From: Notospermus geniculatus
Lineage: Eukaryota; Nemertea; Pilidiophora; Heteronemertea; Lineidae
DNA: 64,000 nucleotides
Reading direction: 5' to 3'
NCBI GenBank assembly: GCA_002633025.1
Contig: NMRB01000225.1
Location: forward strand, 209,587 to 273,586
Below, one piece after another: positions 30,275 to 42,511 of the stretch; the stretch's first letter is position 1; each line of letters starts with the position of its first letter. The notes beneath the pieces are model-generated. The model saw only the letters and a list, made by a program, of their open reading frames with translations. It was not told the origin of the DNA and made no database searches. The translations under genes and the position numbers were made by a program.

Positions 30275-30307
30275 CCCCCCCCCCCCAAACAAAATTATTA
30301 GATGATC

Positions 30308-30443
30308 CATCAGAGACATTGGGTCATATGAATAAAGACTAGAAAATGCTTTTACTTCAGATTTGTACAGCATTGCCTAGTGCATTTGTATTGCAAAATT
30401 TAACTAAAAGCATTTACTAGTCTTTATTCATATGACCCAATGG
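30308..30443. mobile_element. Fold-back MITE with GGTCATATGAATAAAGACTA ends
   Basis: GGGTCATATGAATAAAGACTAG at the left is inverted as CTAGTCTTTATTCATATGACCC at the right, with AAATGCTTTTAC / AACTAAAAGCATTT inside. Confidence 0.7.
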
Positions 30444-31233
30444 CTGGTATTCATAAAAGTTAGCAAATACTTTACCGGTACATGTATACTGAAGATTTGC
30501 ACTGCGAGGTCCAATGTAAATGTACTTGAAAACTTGAAGTAAAAGCATTTGCTAGCTTTATGAATATCGGCCATTCTCTGCATCTTATCAGAAGTAACTC
30601 AATCAGATGAGAGCATAATGTCATAATTTGATAGTAAAGGTCCAATTACTGGTATTCTCTTCTGTCAATAGTCATGATTAGTGGTTGAATCAAGAGCTAT
30701 AAGCATTGATGACCACATTATTGACTTATGGACAATTTGGGCAATCAGTATGACATTTCTTTTCCAGCAGGGGTCTGTGAGACTTCATCAAAACCATCCC
30801 TAGAAATCTATACCTATACCTTTTCATCAATATACAGGTTAGTCCAATAATGATGTCTCCAAAACAATAGCTATTAAATTGGATCCCAAAATATAGCTCT
30901 CTGAATTGGTACCCCGTAGGGACTTTTTTTATGACTACCCTCTCATGCCCATCTTCATTGTTATACAGGGTGGTCCAATAAAAATGTTGCTGAAACAATG
31001 CCATGAATGCCAAACAGTAGTCTACCCACAGGGTCTCTGCCAGAAGTATTCTGAGGGTAGGCCTACTAACTAGGCCCCTACTTCAAAATATAAAAAAAAA
31101 CGTGAAATTAAAGAAAATGGCCCTTTCTGTTCCTTTGAGAGTAGATCTACTAGCATAGTACCCACCCTCATCTGGCGAAACGCTGACTCATCAGTTGTTT
31201 CCCTGTAGCGCCTATTCAGGGACATCTTATTTG

Positions 31234-31271
31234 ACCTAGGCATGGAGGTATTATACCTCCATGTCCTAGGT
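31234..31271. repeat. Short near-perfect palindrome
   Basis: ACCTAGG-ATGGAGGTAT / ATACCTCCAT-CCTAGGT pair around a TATA-like centre. It might be a hairpin or a small transposon relic. Confidence 0.5.
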
Positions 31272-31602
31272 AAAGGTTGACCCTTTGCATAACACAGGGT
31301 GGAAAAAACTGTTTCTGAAATATAATTAATGAATTTTAGAAGAGACTATCTGAGATGGTCAACCAATATACATGTACCGTATACATGTACATGTATTTAA
31401 TTGCACTTTGATGAATATCTCAGAGTGAAGTATAGGTTTCGCTATCATCAGTGTTATTCCAGATGGCAACTCTCCCCCCTCCCGTTTGATTGGCCTATTA
31501 TTAAACCCTAGGCCTAACTACCTGATATGTCTGTCAACATTAACGGAAGATAGGCCTGTGTACTTATAAGGTGTAGGAATAAAATAAAACTACTATACTC
31601 AC

Positions 31603-31760
31603 TACCAGCGGTGCGTAGGCCTAGGCAAAGAATATCTAGGTCAGGTTGGACAAAGTCTTTCTGAAGCGTTTTTCAGGCCAGCTATTCCCATGTCGTTAGG
31701 TTTCGCCACAGGTCACGAACAGCATCCAAATTCGATCCAACTTCGACATCTCAGCAGCAA
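31603..31760 (-). other. Candidate untranslated first exon of the anoctamin gene
   Basis: On the minus strand a good donor (GGTA then GTGAGT) ends at 31603, downstream of a promoter-like stretch. ATGs in the interval run quickly into stops, so it would be 5' UTR joined to the acceptor at 28448. The upstream edge is arbitrary. This is inferred from position and one splice signal only. Confidence 0.25.
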
Positions 31761-32150
31761 CGGTCGTACTTCTTATCTAATTCTCTGGACGCACTCCAGT
31801 AAAGCCAACTGATAAAGCAAACACATGGACGCCACTTAGTCACGTGGGACGGGTTGCCAGGCGCTAAGTAAATGGCGGGAAAACAACCAATTTGGTCAGC
31901 GGACCAAACGCCCGGAAAGGCATCGTGCCGCTCGGAATTGGCGCCAATGGAGTCATGACCCAATACCAAGTCTAATACGGATAGAATTCTGTTCACGAAG
32001 ACGAATTTTGTGTACATTTCGATTGGTATACGTATAAGGATCCGTGATAAGTCGCTGATCTCAACCTCCCTATTGGCAATACGTGGACGTAAGGGAGGAC
32101 CCCAGTGAGTTCCTGTCGTTCTCCTCAATCCAACAGCAGACTTCACAACA
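31750..32150 (-). promoter_or_regulatory. Candidate promoter of the anoctamin gene
   Basis: The stretch is richer in CpG than its surroundings and lies just upstream of the candidate first exon. It holds an E-box CACGTG (31841-31846), an E2F-like GGCGGGAAAA (from 31874), the palindrome TTGGCGCCAA (31938-31947) and inverted CCAAT motifs. It could equally serve a plus-strand transcript. No transcription data are available from sequence alone. Confidence 0.3.
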
Positions 32151-32159
32151 AGACTGGCT

Positions 32160-33960
32160 CATCGCCAAAGCCAGCCATGCAATAACTGTCACTTTCCTCA
32201 AGAAGTGGTAGGCCTAGATAAATATCGTTTCCAGATAGCCAAATGATTAGAATATCAAAAGCAACTGAATGTGCTGCCAATGCCAGTGTCAAGAATTACC
32301 GGGGTCAAGAATCGCTGTATTGAAGAGTTACAGGTTAAAGGCATAGGCCTATTTATTCCAATGATCCTCGCTTCGACCAACATCGTTTCTTCGATCGTCG
32401 TTGTTTGAGATCGTTGGGTCTCACCACAATGACGTCGACTTTACCCTTTGTGATCATATTGTAATATTTGTCCTTCAGTCGATACAGTTTTGCTGTTCGC
32501 GATTTGATATTTGCTGAAGACGAGGAACGCCCAAACGGAATGTTTACAGAGAAGATGACTCCTGACGAGAATTAAGGTTGTAAAAAGGTGGTGAATGCAG
32601 GACGTTCTTCAAATTCATTTTAATGATCGTTGCAACATCACTCGCTATTGATGTTTACCCAGACAGGGTAGGCCTACGTCCTGGCTGGAAGTACATGTAG
32701 GCCTAATCATCCGGACGGATAAAAAAATAAGGAAACCACCCCTTATACCCTAAGTTGTGGGAGTTTGTGACATAAGGCCGCAGATTATCCACGGTAAATC
32801 CCGAAAACTCCCGATGGCTTCGACCTTCGGTATTCGATTTCGCGCGAAGTGTCAGGGTCACAGGAAAACTACCCCCCGCCGAATCGTATGCTAATTGAGG
32901 GGTAGTGATGAGGTCGTGTTTTTCACGAATAATGTAAAAATCTGCTAGTATAAAGCAGTTAAAAATAATCGGCGTACTACATGTATATATATATCGTACA
33001 AAAAGATACCAAATAATTATACACACAGAGGCAGCAGCCCTTTTGATGGGGTATGCTCAAGGCCTATTTGGCATTCGCGGAGCAATACACTCTGTGAAGG
33101 ACCCTAATCCCCGCACTGATTCGAACCAAGAAACAATGCACAGTCACCTCAAATTGGCAGCCATGACTATTGACAATGTGAAAACTTTTTCTTTGAAAAA
33201 GATCTCCGGAAATTTGGAGTAGTCTCACTTCAGGTAGGTAACCCCATCTACATTCTCCGATTTTTTATCTATGAAATAATTCCTGATACGCTAAAAACCT
33301 GTATTTTGGCGAGTGTGGAGTAAAAATACCTGATCTCTGTCCGTGTGCGGGTCAGCGAAGCCTATGGGACTTCATATTCCCAGATACCCGTCAACAGCTG
33401 TCGCTCTCATTGTGCAAACAGCAATTTTACCAAAGAGTGCTACCGGGACGAAAAACATAGGAAGCGTTGTCTCTGAACTTTTTCTCAAAATGTCCCTTTT
33501 TGAATAGAATTCGTGAGATTTCGAGTCTGTTGATTGGGCCAAAATGGCGCATCTGTTGATCAGCCCAACAAAATGGCGCCCACAGGCAAAAGTTCCCAGA
33601 GGAAAATTTCATTTCAATGTTCAAAATTGACCAACATTTTATGCTACAACCGGTACATTCCAGAGAAATACTACAACTTTTTTGTACATTTTGCATAACT
33701 TGGAGTAGGATTTTGCCCCTGGCCTGACCCACCATCCGTTGTCAAAATTTGTGCGCGCAGGCAAATGTTGCCTTAGGTTTCACTGTAGCTACATTCATTT
33801 GATTGGCCTGTCACCGCTGCTTGCACACACGGCTTGCCTGCAAATCCAGAAACAAAAGAGAGTTGCCATTGTTTTATTCACCGACATGATCAATTTCATG
33901 AAATCCAACCTCTCCGGTGTAAAGTGCTATGCTATGCTATGCTATGCTATGCATAGGCCG
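32160..33960. other. Stretch with no recognised gene
   Basis: Both strands show only short open frames. AAAATGGCGC motifs occur near 33541 and 33570, and a CTATG microsatellite at about 33927-33951. No domain recognised. Confidence 0.5.
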
Positions 33961-33994
33961 AGTTGATTGAGCATGCCAAGGGAAGCTACGAGCG

Positions 33995-34028
33995 TGACGT
34001 CACATTTGAGCGTGACAAAGATGGCGGC
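33995..34028 (+). promoter_or_regulatory. CRE plus YY1-type core promoter candidate
   Basis: TGACGTCA at 33995-34002 is followed by AAGATGGCGGC at 34018-34028. That YY1 motif often sits just downstream of animal transcription starts. The ATG in it gives only a short frame before a stop, so no downstream gene can be named. Confidence 0.35.
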
Positions 34029-36968
34029 GATGAAAATTTACAACGATTAGACAGTTTGCGAAATTACCGGTCGCCATCTTTTTTTGGAGATTTTGCCATT
34101 GCTTGGGTTTTTTCAATGGGATTTTACACTGTCAAGAGGCGTTCAAAAGGTCATACAGTAAGCCACTAGAATTGCATAAAGATATTTTAGCAGCAAGCAG
34201 CTAATAAAATATATTCGAAATGTATTTGAAAAAGTTCGAAAATTCGGCTCAATTTCAAAAAAAATGGCGGCCGCTAATTTCGCAAATTGTCTATTTCATT
34301 TTTTCTCCCCCCTTGTCATATTCCGGTGCAATTCAAGCGGTGACAGGTCCATATATCGTCTTTAAAATATTTTTCAGTTCGATTTCAATTCAATGATTTC
34401 TTTTGCCTTTCAAACTGAGCATTTTTGTCTTTGATTGTTTGCTAACGAATTTCATTGTTCAATTTTCCAGCCATTCCCAATGAAAAGCGATGAGAACTTG
34501 AGCAATACTGGTGTTGTGTGAGGAGGGGCATCTGAGAAACCCAGGCAGAATTTGAATTTATGCCAGCCATGCAGTCTGATCGACATCCCTTGCCAACAAA
34601 TTCCCTACACGGGAAGATCCCCCGGGGAAGATCCTCACTGTGTCAAGACGAGCTCGCCTAGTTTCACCTCAATCGCTCTATGACTCTGGTTAGTACTTAA
34701 CTTTTATTTCTCCTGTGCCGTTGATCAGAAATACGTACATGTAGTTAGTAATTCAATCTATTCTATGTATTTAATATCGTCATACAGAAATTAAGAATTA
34801 AGTAGGCCTACCGGTAACATGTCGTGTGTGTGTGAGGTGGGAACGAAATCAAACTGCAATGTACATTTACATAGAAAGGACCACTGGTACAGGAATAGGC
34901 ACCAGTTATTCAGACACTAAGCTGGTCAGATAATTATGTTAATTTATCGTATAAAGGTCCTCAAATCAGGTCCTCAATTTCTGTGAGTCCACCATGTTTC
35001 ACGCTTGTTTCGTTGTGGGTTGACCATGATAATTTCAGGGTTTGGGGGTACCGGTACTGAAAATATGAGGGGTAATTTCGCACGATATTTCAATGCCGCC
35101 ACTCCAAATCGTTCCTTCGGAAGCTCTAGTGTGTACAGTACTTCTGTGTGTTTTTCCTCCTCTGTGATTGACATTCTCTTCTGACAGCTCTCCAAGGGCC
35201 CGTGGTTGAATAGACACTCAGGCCAGAACGCAACGGTTTCCTCTCTCACGATGTAGCTACTGGATCATGTAGGCCTATAGCTACATGTACGCCTCTCTCG
35301 GGTGCAGTCCTACCACCCTCACACAAATAAAATATTGTACGATCCTGAAAAGTGTTTCATTTTTGTTTTGTGAGAAATTTTCGCTGCCAAAAAATGCGTT
35401 AAGTTCAGCAAACATTTGTCCTCTCGAATGGTCACGCACCTGTAATGCATGGCCAGTGTACCATTAGAAATGGCGAGATGCCCGCCTGTGCTGATAGATT
35501 GGTCCCATGCCCAGACGGCCTTCGTTGGAAGGAATGGTTCGGACACAACATAAACCCTAACCTAAAGCTTCAAACCATAAAGTTTTCGTTGTGGGTTGAC
35601 TGTGATAGAGGGTTTGGGCTTGGAGGAATTTATAATTCCTCCACGGTTTGGGTTACTGTTAATATGATGGGTAATTTCGCACGATATTTCAATGCCGCCA
35701 CTCCAAATGGCGTAGTAATAGGCCTACATGCAACACCACCGGAAGACAGGCATACATGTAGGCCTGTATCACGTATGATACAGTCACAAGCAAACTTTCT
35801 CAAAACGTTGAAAATTATTTTTCTCTTAGGCCCTAATTATTGGTGTGTCAAACAGAATATTTAAGTGCCTTTGCTCTATATATCTATGATAAATGGAGAA
35901 AACCGTTTTTTTAAAGATCTACCCCGCGCTGATTGGTCAATTACTGGCACGTGACCTCATCCCTCATCCTATAGACTGTTCAATTAATTATTTTTTGTAA
36001 GAAGAACGGATTTGCTATGTGAAGTTCATTTACATGTAGGAGACAAATCCCTGTGTCATTTTGAGAAACTCATGAAGAAATAAAGGGAAATTTGCCATGC
36101 TCACGTTTTGCAAAATAGATTTTTGCTTTTTGAGATGTGTTTACAACTAACCCCATAACTTTTAGTCGGGGTTTGTTGTAACAGTCGACTTTTGTGACAG
36201 TCCACTTTGGACCCATTTTTCATAGACATGGATAGATGTGGCAAAACTTTGTTCAATGCACAAGTAAAGTTGACATCAAATATTCAAAAGACCAAGCAGG
36301 TTTATATAGATACTGTAATTTGGAAGTAATGGACCTCAAACGAAAAAGCGTTACAACCAGCCCGCTCTCCCCTACCTGAGTCCCGAGTATTAATTAATAT
36401 TGCACCGTTGCTGACGGATGGTCATTGGAACTGACAACTGTGAGATAGGTTGCTGATCGAGCTTTTCCTTCATCATTGCCTGATGTCCAACGCCGGTGCC
36501 TGACGCTGCTCTACCTGTTGGTCGCAAGGTTCCCACACTGCAGTGAAAGTTTGCCGCGTGCAGCTCCAATCAAAGCTGCGCCATTCCAAGAGAAAGTTAC
36601 TCTCTCAGCAGCACATGTTTTCTGGATTTGATCCTACTTCCTCCAGCATCAACGGCAATTTTTCATCAAGAGCTGCTTGATAACGTCATATAGCTGATAC
36701 AGAATTCTAAATTCAATGCCATTAATAACGATAGGCGACCAGTGCTCCTCCACGAAGGGGATAGAACATAGTCGCATAAGATGTCGGTCATTTACAGTAA
36801 TTGTGAGTTGCTATTGTATGATCATCTGCCATTCCAAATTACTTTCGTAACACTTACCTTGCCCTTCGATCATGACACTGATCCTGATGCCCAACCCTTA
36901 AGCATAACGGGCTTCTTGCCCTCAGGCCCACAGACCCATCCTTCAAGGACTTCCTGACCCTGACTCCT

Positions 36969-37394
36969 TTGGCCCAGAACCAAAGCCAACTCAGTGACCC
37001 TACGCCCTACATCCCTCCAGTATCTCTAGGTCCTCTTGCCACTTGCCACCTGCCCGCAAGTTCACCTCTTTTGTTGTTGGATGAGAGAGGTTCAATTGAC
37101 CTTGACTCCATCCCTACAACACATCCTCGTGCCCAGTCCCTTATCTTCCATTGTTTTCATGTTGTTGTTTTCATTTGTAGGATTAGGCCCAATTGTTGCG
37201 CAACCGGTTGCGGTATTTTTTTGTTTGTATTTCTTCCTTTCCGCGATGATGCGGGTGTAGGCCTGATCAGGTTTGTGAATGAGAGTAAATTTGCAACGAC
37301 TGATCATCATCAATGCTATCACGGTTACTGTTATCTGACTTACGAGGCATCATCACTTACTGCAGCTCCATGGTTTCAGTTAACTATGCTGTAA
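36969..37394 (+). pseudogene. Relict repeat-borne frame (MAQNQSQ), unit A
   Basis: 141 codons starting MAQNQSQLSDPTPYIPPVS. No domain recognised. Unit C keeps it (59184-59609), while unit B (47193) has lost 7 bp and shifts frame after about 30 codons. An overlapping second frame is equally open, so this is probably not a gene. Confidence 0.3.
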
Positions 37395-37713
37395 TAGAGA
37401 GCTATCGCCGCGTCTGGCAATGTTGGCTCAATAAACAGTTAATAGTGGTAATGTTGGCTCAATAAGCAGTTAATAGTGGTAATGTTAAAACCCTCTTCGG
37501 CTCCAAAGTGAAATAAATGTACAATCCTGGAAAAATGTTTCTGGTCCACACAATGAAGCTGGTTTCCTTCCTAGAAATTTTTCCCCAATCCAATTCAATG
37601 TCAGTGGAATGCAGCTTCTGCTTCAAATTTCATTTCGCAGAGCCACTTGTGCTTTGGAATCACGTGTATTCATGTGAAATGAGATTTATAAGTGGAGCTG
37701 GACACAGACAATT

Positions 37714-37962
37714 ATGAATATTGCAAAGTCATCATCCACCATCATTCAACTGACAACTGCAGGTCAGGCACAGGTTGCTGGGCTTTTCTGTTCATTGTCC
37801 GATCTCCAACTGTCAGCACAACTGACGATCCGAGACGGGCATGGCTGGATTAGACTGGCGCTTGTGCTCAAACCTACAGGCGTGGATGTGTCAATCCCCG
37901 TTAAAAATATTGTTGACTCAAGTCAAGAGTCGATCGCCAACATGGCATCGTTGGTTTTCTAA
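37714..37962 (+). pseudogene. 82-codon frame of unknown nature, unit A
   Basis: Reads MNIAKSSSTIIQLTTAGQAQ and on to VKNIVDSSQESIANMASLVF. Copies at 47914-48162 and 60076-60324 are intact. The differences between copies are mostly amino-acid changing, which argues against selection. No family recognised. Confidence 0.35.
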
Positions 37963-38814
37963 ACAAAATAAGACAATTTAAACTACACTGGCAGGACGAG
38001 GCTCGATCCCACAGGTGAAAATCTAAAAATCATGTCAAAGAGAGTAATGTTTCAATCACAGAATGGCTGTGACTAGATATTGAACTCTATCTCAAAAGTG
38101 ACAGGCGCTGAACTTTCCACTTTCTGCTCCAATAGTTTGTGGGTACACACCCTTGCTTTCCACCCCTGCAGATGGACCCAAGATTCATGGACCATAGCCT
38201 CTCTTCATTGTTTTACGTTCTGTTACGATTTATGTTTTTATATGTTTTCCACGAATCTATAATAAATAAATAAATTCACTTTTATTGCGAGGAATAAGGA
38301 ACTGAGGACTGAACGTAACGGTTTCATCGATCACGATCATTACTACGCGTGCCTCTCTCGGATTCATTCAGGTGCATTCCTTCCACCTCCAAGACCATGG
38401 AACCGCAGCAATATCTTTTCACAGCTTACACACCAGTAATTGACCAAACAGGGCCAGGTTGTGTAGAAAAAGTACACAGAGCAGTACTTAACTATTAAAA
38501 TTGGCATTTCCTCTTTAACACGGTATACAATTTATTTAGTTTTGATATTTTTTAAAATCCTCTTTTCGTTCAGTGAGAATTGATCTAGTGTTTGTTTAAA
38601 AATCTAATGAGTTTTTGGAAATGTTAGACTCCACTGCATGGGCGATGGGCTCTGGAAGCCAGCTCGCCGCTTCTCGGGGCTCATCAGTGACCCACATGCG
38701 TTTGGAACCCCTAAGCCTGACATATCACGGTCAACTCACAGCGAAAATTATATGGTTTAAATAATCTACGAAAGGTTCTTGTACATGTAACCACATATTA
38801 CAAAATCACTAGAC

Positions 38815-40250
38815 GAGGACCAGAAGCAGAGTGGTGGCAGCATTTGCTTGAATCACAGTGACAGACGTCTGCGCATCGTGGTGGCAGCACTTTTCCTGGA
38901 CGACTGGACAAGACAAGAGCCAGAAACAGAGTGATGGCAGCCTCTGTTTCGAGCTATCAGGGTGACAGACCTCTCCGGCATTGTGGTGGCAGCACTTTTG
39001 CTGGACGACTGGACAAGACAAGAGCCAGAAGCAGAGTAGTGAGAGCCTTTGTTTCTAACTATCATGGATGGTGACAGACCTCTCCAGCATCGTGGTGGCA
39101 GCACTTTTGCTGGACGACTGGACAAGACAAGAGCCAGAAGCAGAGTGGTGAGAGCCTTTGTTTCGAGCTATCATGGTGACAGACCTCACCGGCATCATCG
39201 TGGCAGGCACTTTTGCTGGACGACTGGACAAGACAAGAGCCAGAAGCAGAGTGGTGAGAGCCTTTGTTTCTAGCTATCACGGTGACAGACCTCTCCGGCA
39301 TTGTGGTGGCAGCACTTTTGCTGGACGACTGGACAAGACAAGAGCCAGAAGCAGAGTGGTGAGAGCCTTTGTTTCGAGCTATCACAGTGACAGACCTCAC
39401 CGGCATCATCGTGGCAGGCACTTTTGCTGGACGACTGGACAAGACAAGAGCCAGAAGCAGAGTGGTGAGAGCCTTTGTTTCGAGCTATCACAGTGACAGA
39501 CCTCTCCGGCATTGTGGTGGCAGCACTTTTGCTGGACGACTGGACAAGACAAGAGCCAGAAGCAGAGTGGTGAGAGCCTTTGTTTCTAGCTATCACGGTG
39601 ACAGACCTCTCCGGCATTGTGGTGGCAGCACTTTTGCTGGACGACTGGACAAGACAAGAGCCAGAAGCAGAGTGGTGAGAGCCTTTGTTTCTAGCTATCA
39701 CGGTGACAGACCTCTCCGGCATTGTGGTGGCAGCACTTTTGCTGGACGACTGGACAAGACAAGAGCCAGAAGCAGAGTGGTGAGAGCCTTTGTTTCTAGC
39801 TATCACGGTGACAGACCTCTCCGGCATTGTGGTGGCAGCACTTTTGCTGGACGACTGGACAAGACAAGAGCCAGAAGCAGAGTGGTGAGAGCCTTTGTTT
39901 CTAGCTATCACGGTGACAGACCTCTCCGGCATTGTGGTGGCAGCACTTTTGCTGGACGACTGGACAAGACAAGAGCCAGAAGCAGAGTGGTGAGAGCCTT
40001 TGTTTCTAGCTATCACGGTGACAGACCTCTCCGGCATTGTGGTGGCAGCACTTTTGCTGGACGACTGGACAAGACAAGAGCCAGAAGCAGAGTGGTGAGC
40101 CTTCGTTTCGAGCTATCACAATGACAGATCTCACCGGCAGCATCGTGACAGGCACGACTGGACAAGTGTCAGAAGGAGAGTGCGGGGCAGCCTTTTATTC
40201 GAGCTATCACAGCGACAGACCTCTCCGTCATCGTAATGGCAGCACTTTTG
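38815..40250 (+). repeat. 105-bp minisatellite array, unit A (about 12 copies)
   Basis: The unit contains GCCAGAAGCAGAGTGGTGAG, TATCACGGTGACAGACCTCT and GCTGGACGACTGGACAAGAC. GACGACTGG recurs about every 105 bp from 38901 to 40061, some units being 108 bp. The last seven units are almost identical, and the edge units diverge. Because 105 is a multiple of three, long frames are open on both strands (251 and 255 codons). Confidence 0.92.
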
Positions 40251-40666
40251 CTGAAGGTTACAAACCAGTAATTGACCAATCAGGGTCAGGTTGTGTAGAG
40301 AAAGCAGTACTATTAAAATAGGCATTTCCCGTTTGACACGATATTTTTATGGTTTGGATGTTTTTTATCATCTTTTCGTTCAATATGAATTGATCTAGTG
40401 TTTTTTAAAAAATCTGATGAGTTTTTGGAAATGTTTTATGTTTTGGATGGGCTCTTATCAATGACCCCTCTTGGGTTTGGACCCCCTAACCCTGATATTA
40501 TCACGGTTAACCCACAAAGAAAATTATTTGATTTGAAGGTTTGAAACATCTACATCATTATAGTACTCGTGATTTCACTCGTAGGCCTAAATGTAGGTTA
40601 GCCTATATGTTGAAACTATATGTAATGGGGTCAGAACTATTTATGCACATGTATTAATTATTATAG

Positions 40667-41480
40667 GCGGATGATACAGTAATGTTTTCTGAGACAGCTG
40701 CTGGACTTACAAGGGTTGACCTGTTAGAGATGTATTGTAATTTATGGAAGCTTCCTGTAAATGATACTAAAACAAAGGTTGTTATCTTTGCTCGGGGTAA
40801 AGCCCGCCAGAGATGAGAGAATTTCACTTACGCTGGTAACAAACTTGAGATTGTTGATGAATATAGTATCTTGGTGTGAACATAAATCATGTATAATTTG
40901 AAAGCTAGGAAACGTCGATGTAAACAAGCCTCAAGGGGTATATGTTTGGTCTTGTAAACAATGTAAGAGATTAGATCTCCCTATAGATGTTTGCTTAGAA
41001 CTCTTTGACCATGTTGACCGCATGATTCTAGCCATCTTGATTTATGGATGCGAAATGCAATGTATAGCGTTTTGAAGATGTAACCATTCTAGAAAGAATC
41101 CACCTCAAATTTTGTAAACTCATATTAAATGTTTCCAAGTACACTCTAATTTGCATGATCTTATTACCAACTTGGTCGATTCCGTACCCATTATTGTAAC
41201 TATCATTGAAAGAATGGTTAAGTTAGCTTCTGGGCTAAACCTCAGTCACCTTATTCAAATGAGGATAAATGACTTTGTGTAATTTGCTTTTCAAAGTTGT
41301 CACTAAAAAATCAGCCTCCTTGTCTGTCCATATTTTAAAAGATATTAGATTAAAACATCGGTCGTTATTTCTGTAACACCCAAACTTAGGCCTACTCTAC
41401 AGATCTTCAATGTAGGCCTACCAACCACATTCCAAAAGCTTAAGAAAAATTGCTGTTTTCTGTTATTTCTAGTTTCCAAA
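40667..41480 (+). pseudogene. Non-LTR retrotransposon reverse transcriptase relic, unit A
   Basis: Begins ADDTVMFSETAAGLTRVDLL, the catalytic (Y/F)xDD region, then NLWKLPVNDTKTKVVIFARG, typical of LINE reverse transcriptases (TKTKVMIF block). A stop follows at 40814, with further stops and shifts in the region NLKARKR to LVDSVPIIVTIIERM. The tyrosine codon position is lost to a stop. Dead and 5' truncated by a 2.6-kb deletion relative to unit B. Confidence 0.75.
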
Positions 41481-42001
41481 TGCTTCCCCTGCTGTCTCAA
41501 ATTGAGACGGTTTTGTTTTTTTTCTGTTTCATCATGTGTTTACTTTTTCATTGCTGATGTATTTTCACTTGTTCAATTACGGCACCCTGCAGTGCCTTAC
41601 CCATGACAATTGGGAGGTGGTGAAGCCGTGGCAAATCTCTGGCTGGTAAGTCCGCGAGAGTCGGTTTCGTAAACAGTTGCTCCCATTCCTCGAGTAAGTT
41701 ACTGTTTTAGCAGCGGATGTTTTCTGGTTTTCTGTTTCCTATACTTTCTCCTGCATTAATGCAATTTTCATCAAGAGCTTCACACCTTGGGTGCATTTTG
41801 ACGGAGATCTCCGCCACGCAGTGCGTAGGCTATACGGTACGGTGCGTTTTGACGGAGTTCTCCGTCACGATCAATTCAAATTTACCGCCATTTTCGAAAT
41901 ATCCTGACTCCACCTCGACGGAGAGCTAACATCGGCTTCCACGTGGATCAGAATTGAGTCATGGCTACTTTTAGCCATCGTAGAACAATGGCCGCCAGCA
42001 G

Positions 42002-42205
42002 GTGTATCGGCGTCTGAACGTGGTAGGCCTATCCGCCGAGGAGGCTGTCGAATTGGTAGCCGATTCGGACCCAGATTTCAGTGATTTGGCTCACGATAGT
42101 GATGAGGAAGACAGTCAGGTTAGTGTCAATGAGACAGACAATGATTTAGATGACAGGGCGAGTGCAGCAAGTGTTGGCAATGAGCCAGTGCTTGAGCGAA
42201 GATGA
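42002..42205 (+). pseudogene. Possible piggyBac-like transposase N-terminal relic
   Basis: Reads LSAEEAVELVADSDPDFSDL then SDEEDSQVSVNETDNDLDDR, similar in style to the acidic N-terminus of piggyBac-derived transposases (LTxEEALExxxxDSDxSD). A stop follows at 67 codons and a shifted frame continues (AKMWQYNVRG). The similarity is low complexity, so this is tentative. Confidence 0.3.
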
Positions 42206-42345
42206 CAGATGGAGGAATTAATTCCTCCAAGCTAGGGGCGAGGATGATGCCCAGCGCGCCAAAATGTGGCAGTACAACGTGCGTGGTCGAATTAGAGGGA
42301 AAGGCTGGGGTGGTAGGCCTATAGGCCTAGGGCTGCCTATGACCA

Positions 42346-42511
42346 CAGGAGTTCGTCTACAAGATTGAGACACCCTTTGAGACCCCTTTTGAGACACCCT
42401 TTAGTAGGCCCCTATGTATGCATCCCCTCTGTAGTATAATACATACATCATACTAAAGGGTGTCTCAAAGGGGTCTCAAAGGGTGTCTCAATCTTGTAGA
42501 CGAACTCCTGT
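42346..42511. repeat. Inverted repeat with GAGTTCGTCTACAAGATTGA arms
   Basis: GAGTTCGTCTACAAGATTGA followed by GACACCCTTTGAGACCCC is inverted as GGGGTCTCAAAGGGTGTC then TCAATCTTGTAGACGAACTC. It is a fold-back nested in the 41783-42860 insertion. Confidence 0.75.

Noticed and set aside
31751-32146. 131-codon minus-strand frame as an upstream coding exon
   Set aside because: It lacks a donor in the right phase for exon 2 and shows no domain; the area looks like a promoter instead.
37714-37962. 82-codon frame conserved in three units as a functional gene
   Set aside because: Changes between copies are mostly replacements rather than silent, and the frame moves with the duplicated unit, so conservation is explained by recent duplication.
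39270-40124. Long frames (255 and 251 codons) on both strands
   Set aside because: They arise from a 105-bp tandem repeat whose length is a multiple of three. Both strands are open and copies differ in number between units, so no coding claim is made.
38815-40250. CRISPR-like array
   Set aside because: Repeats are long, contiguous and lack unique spacers; the genome is eukaryotic.
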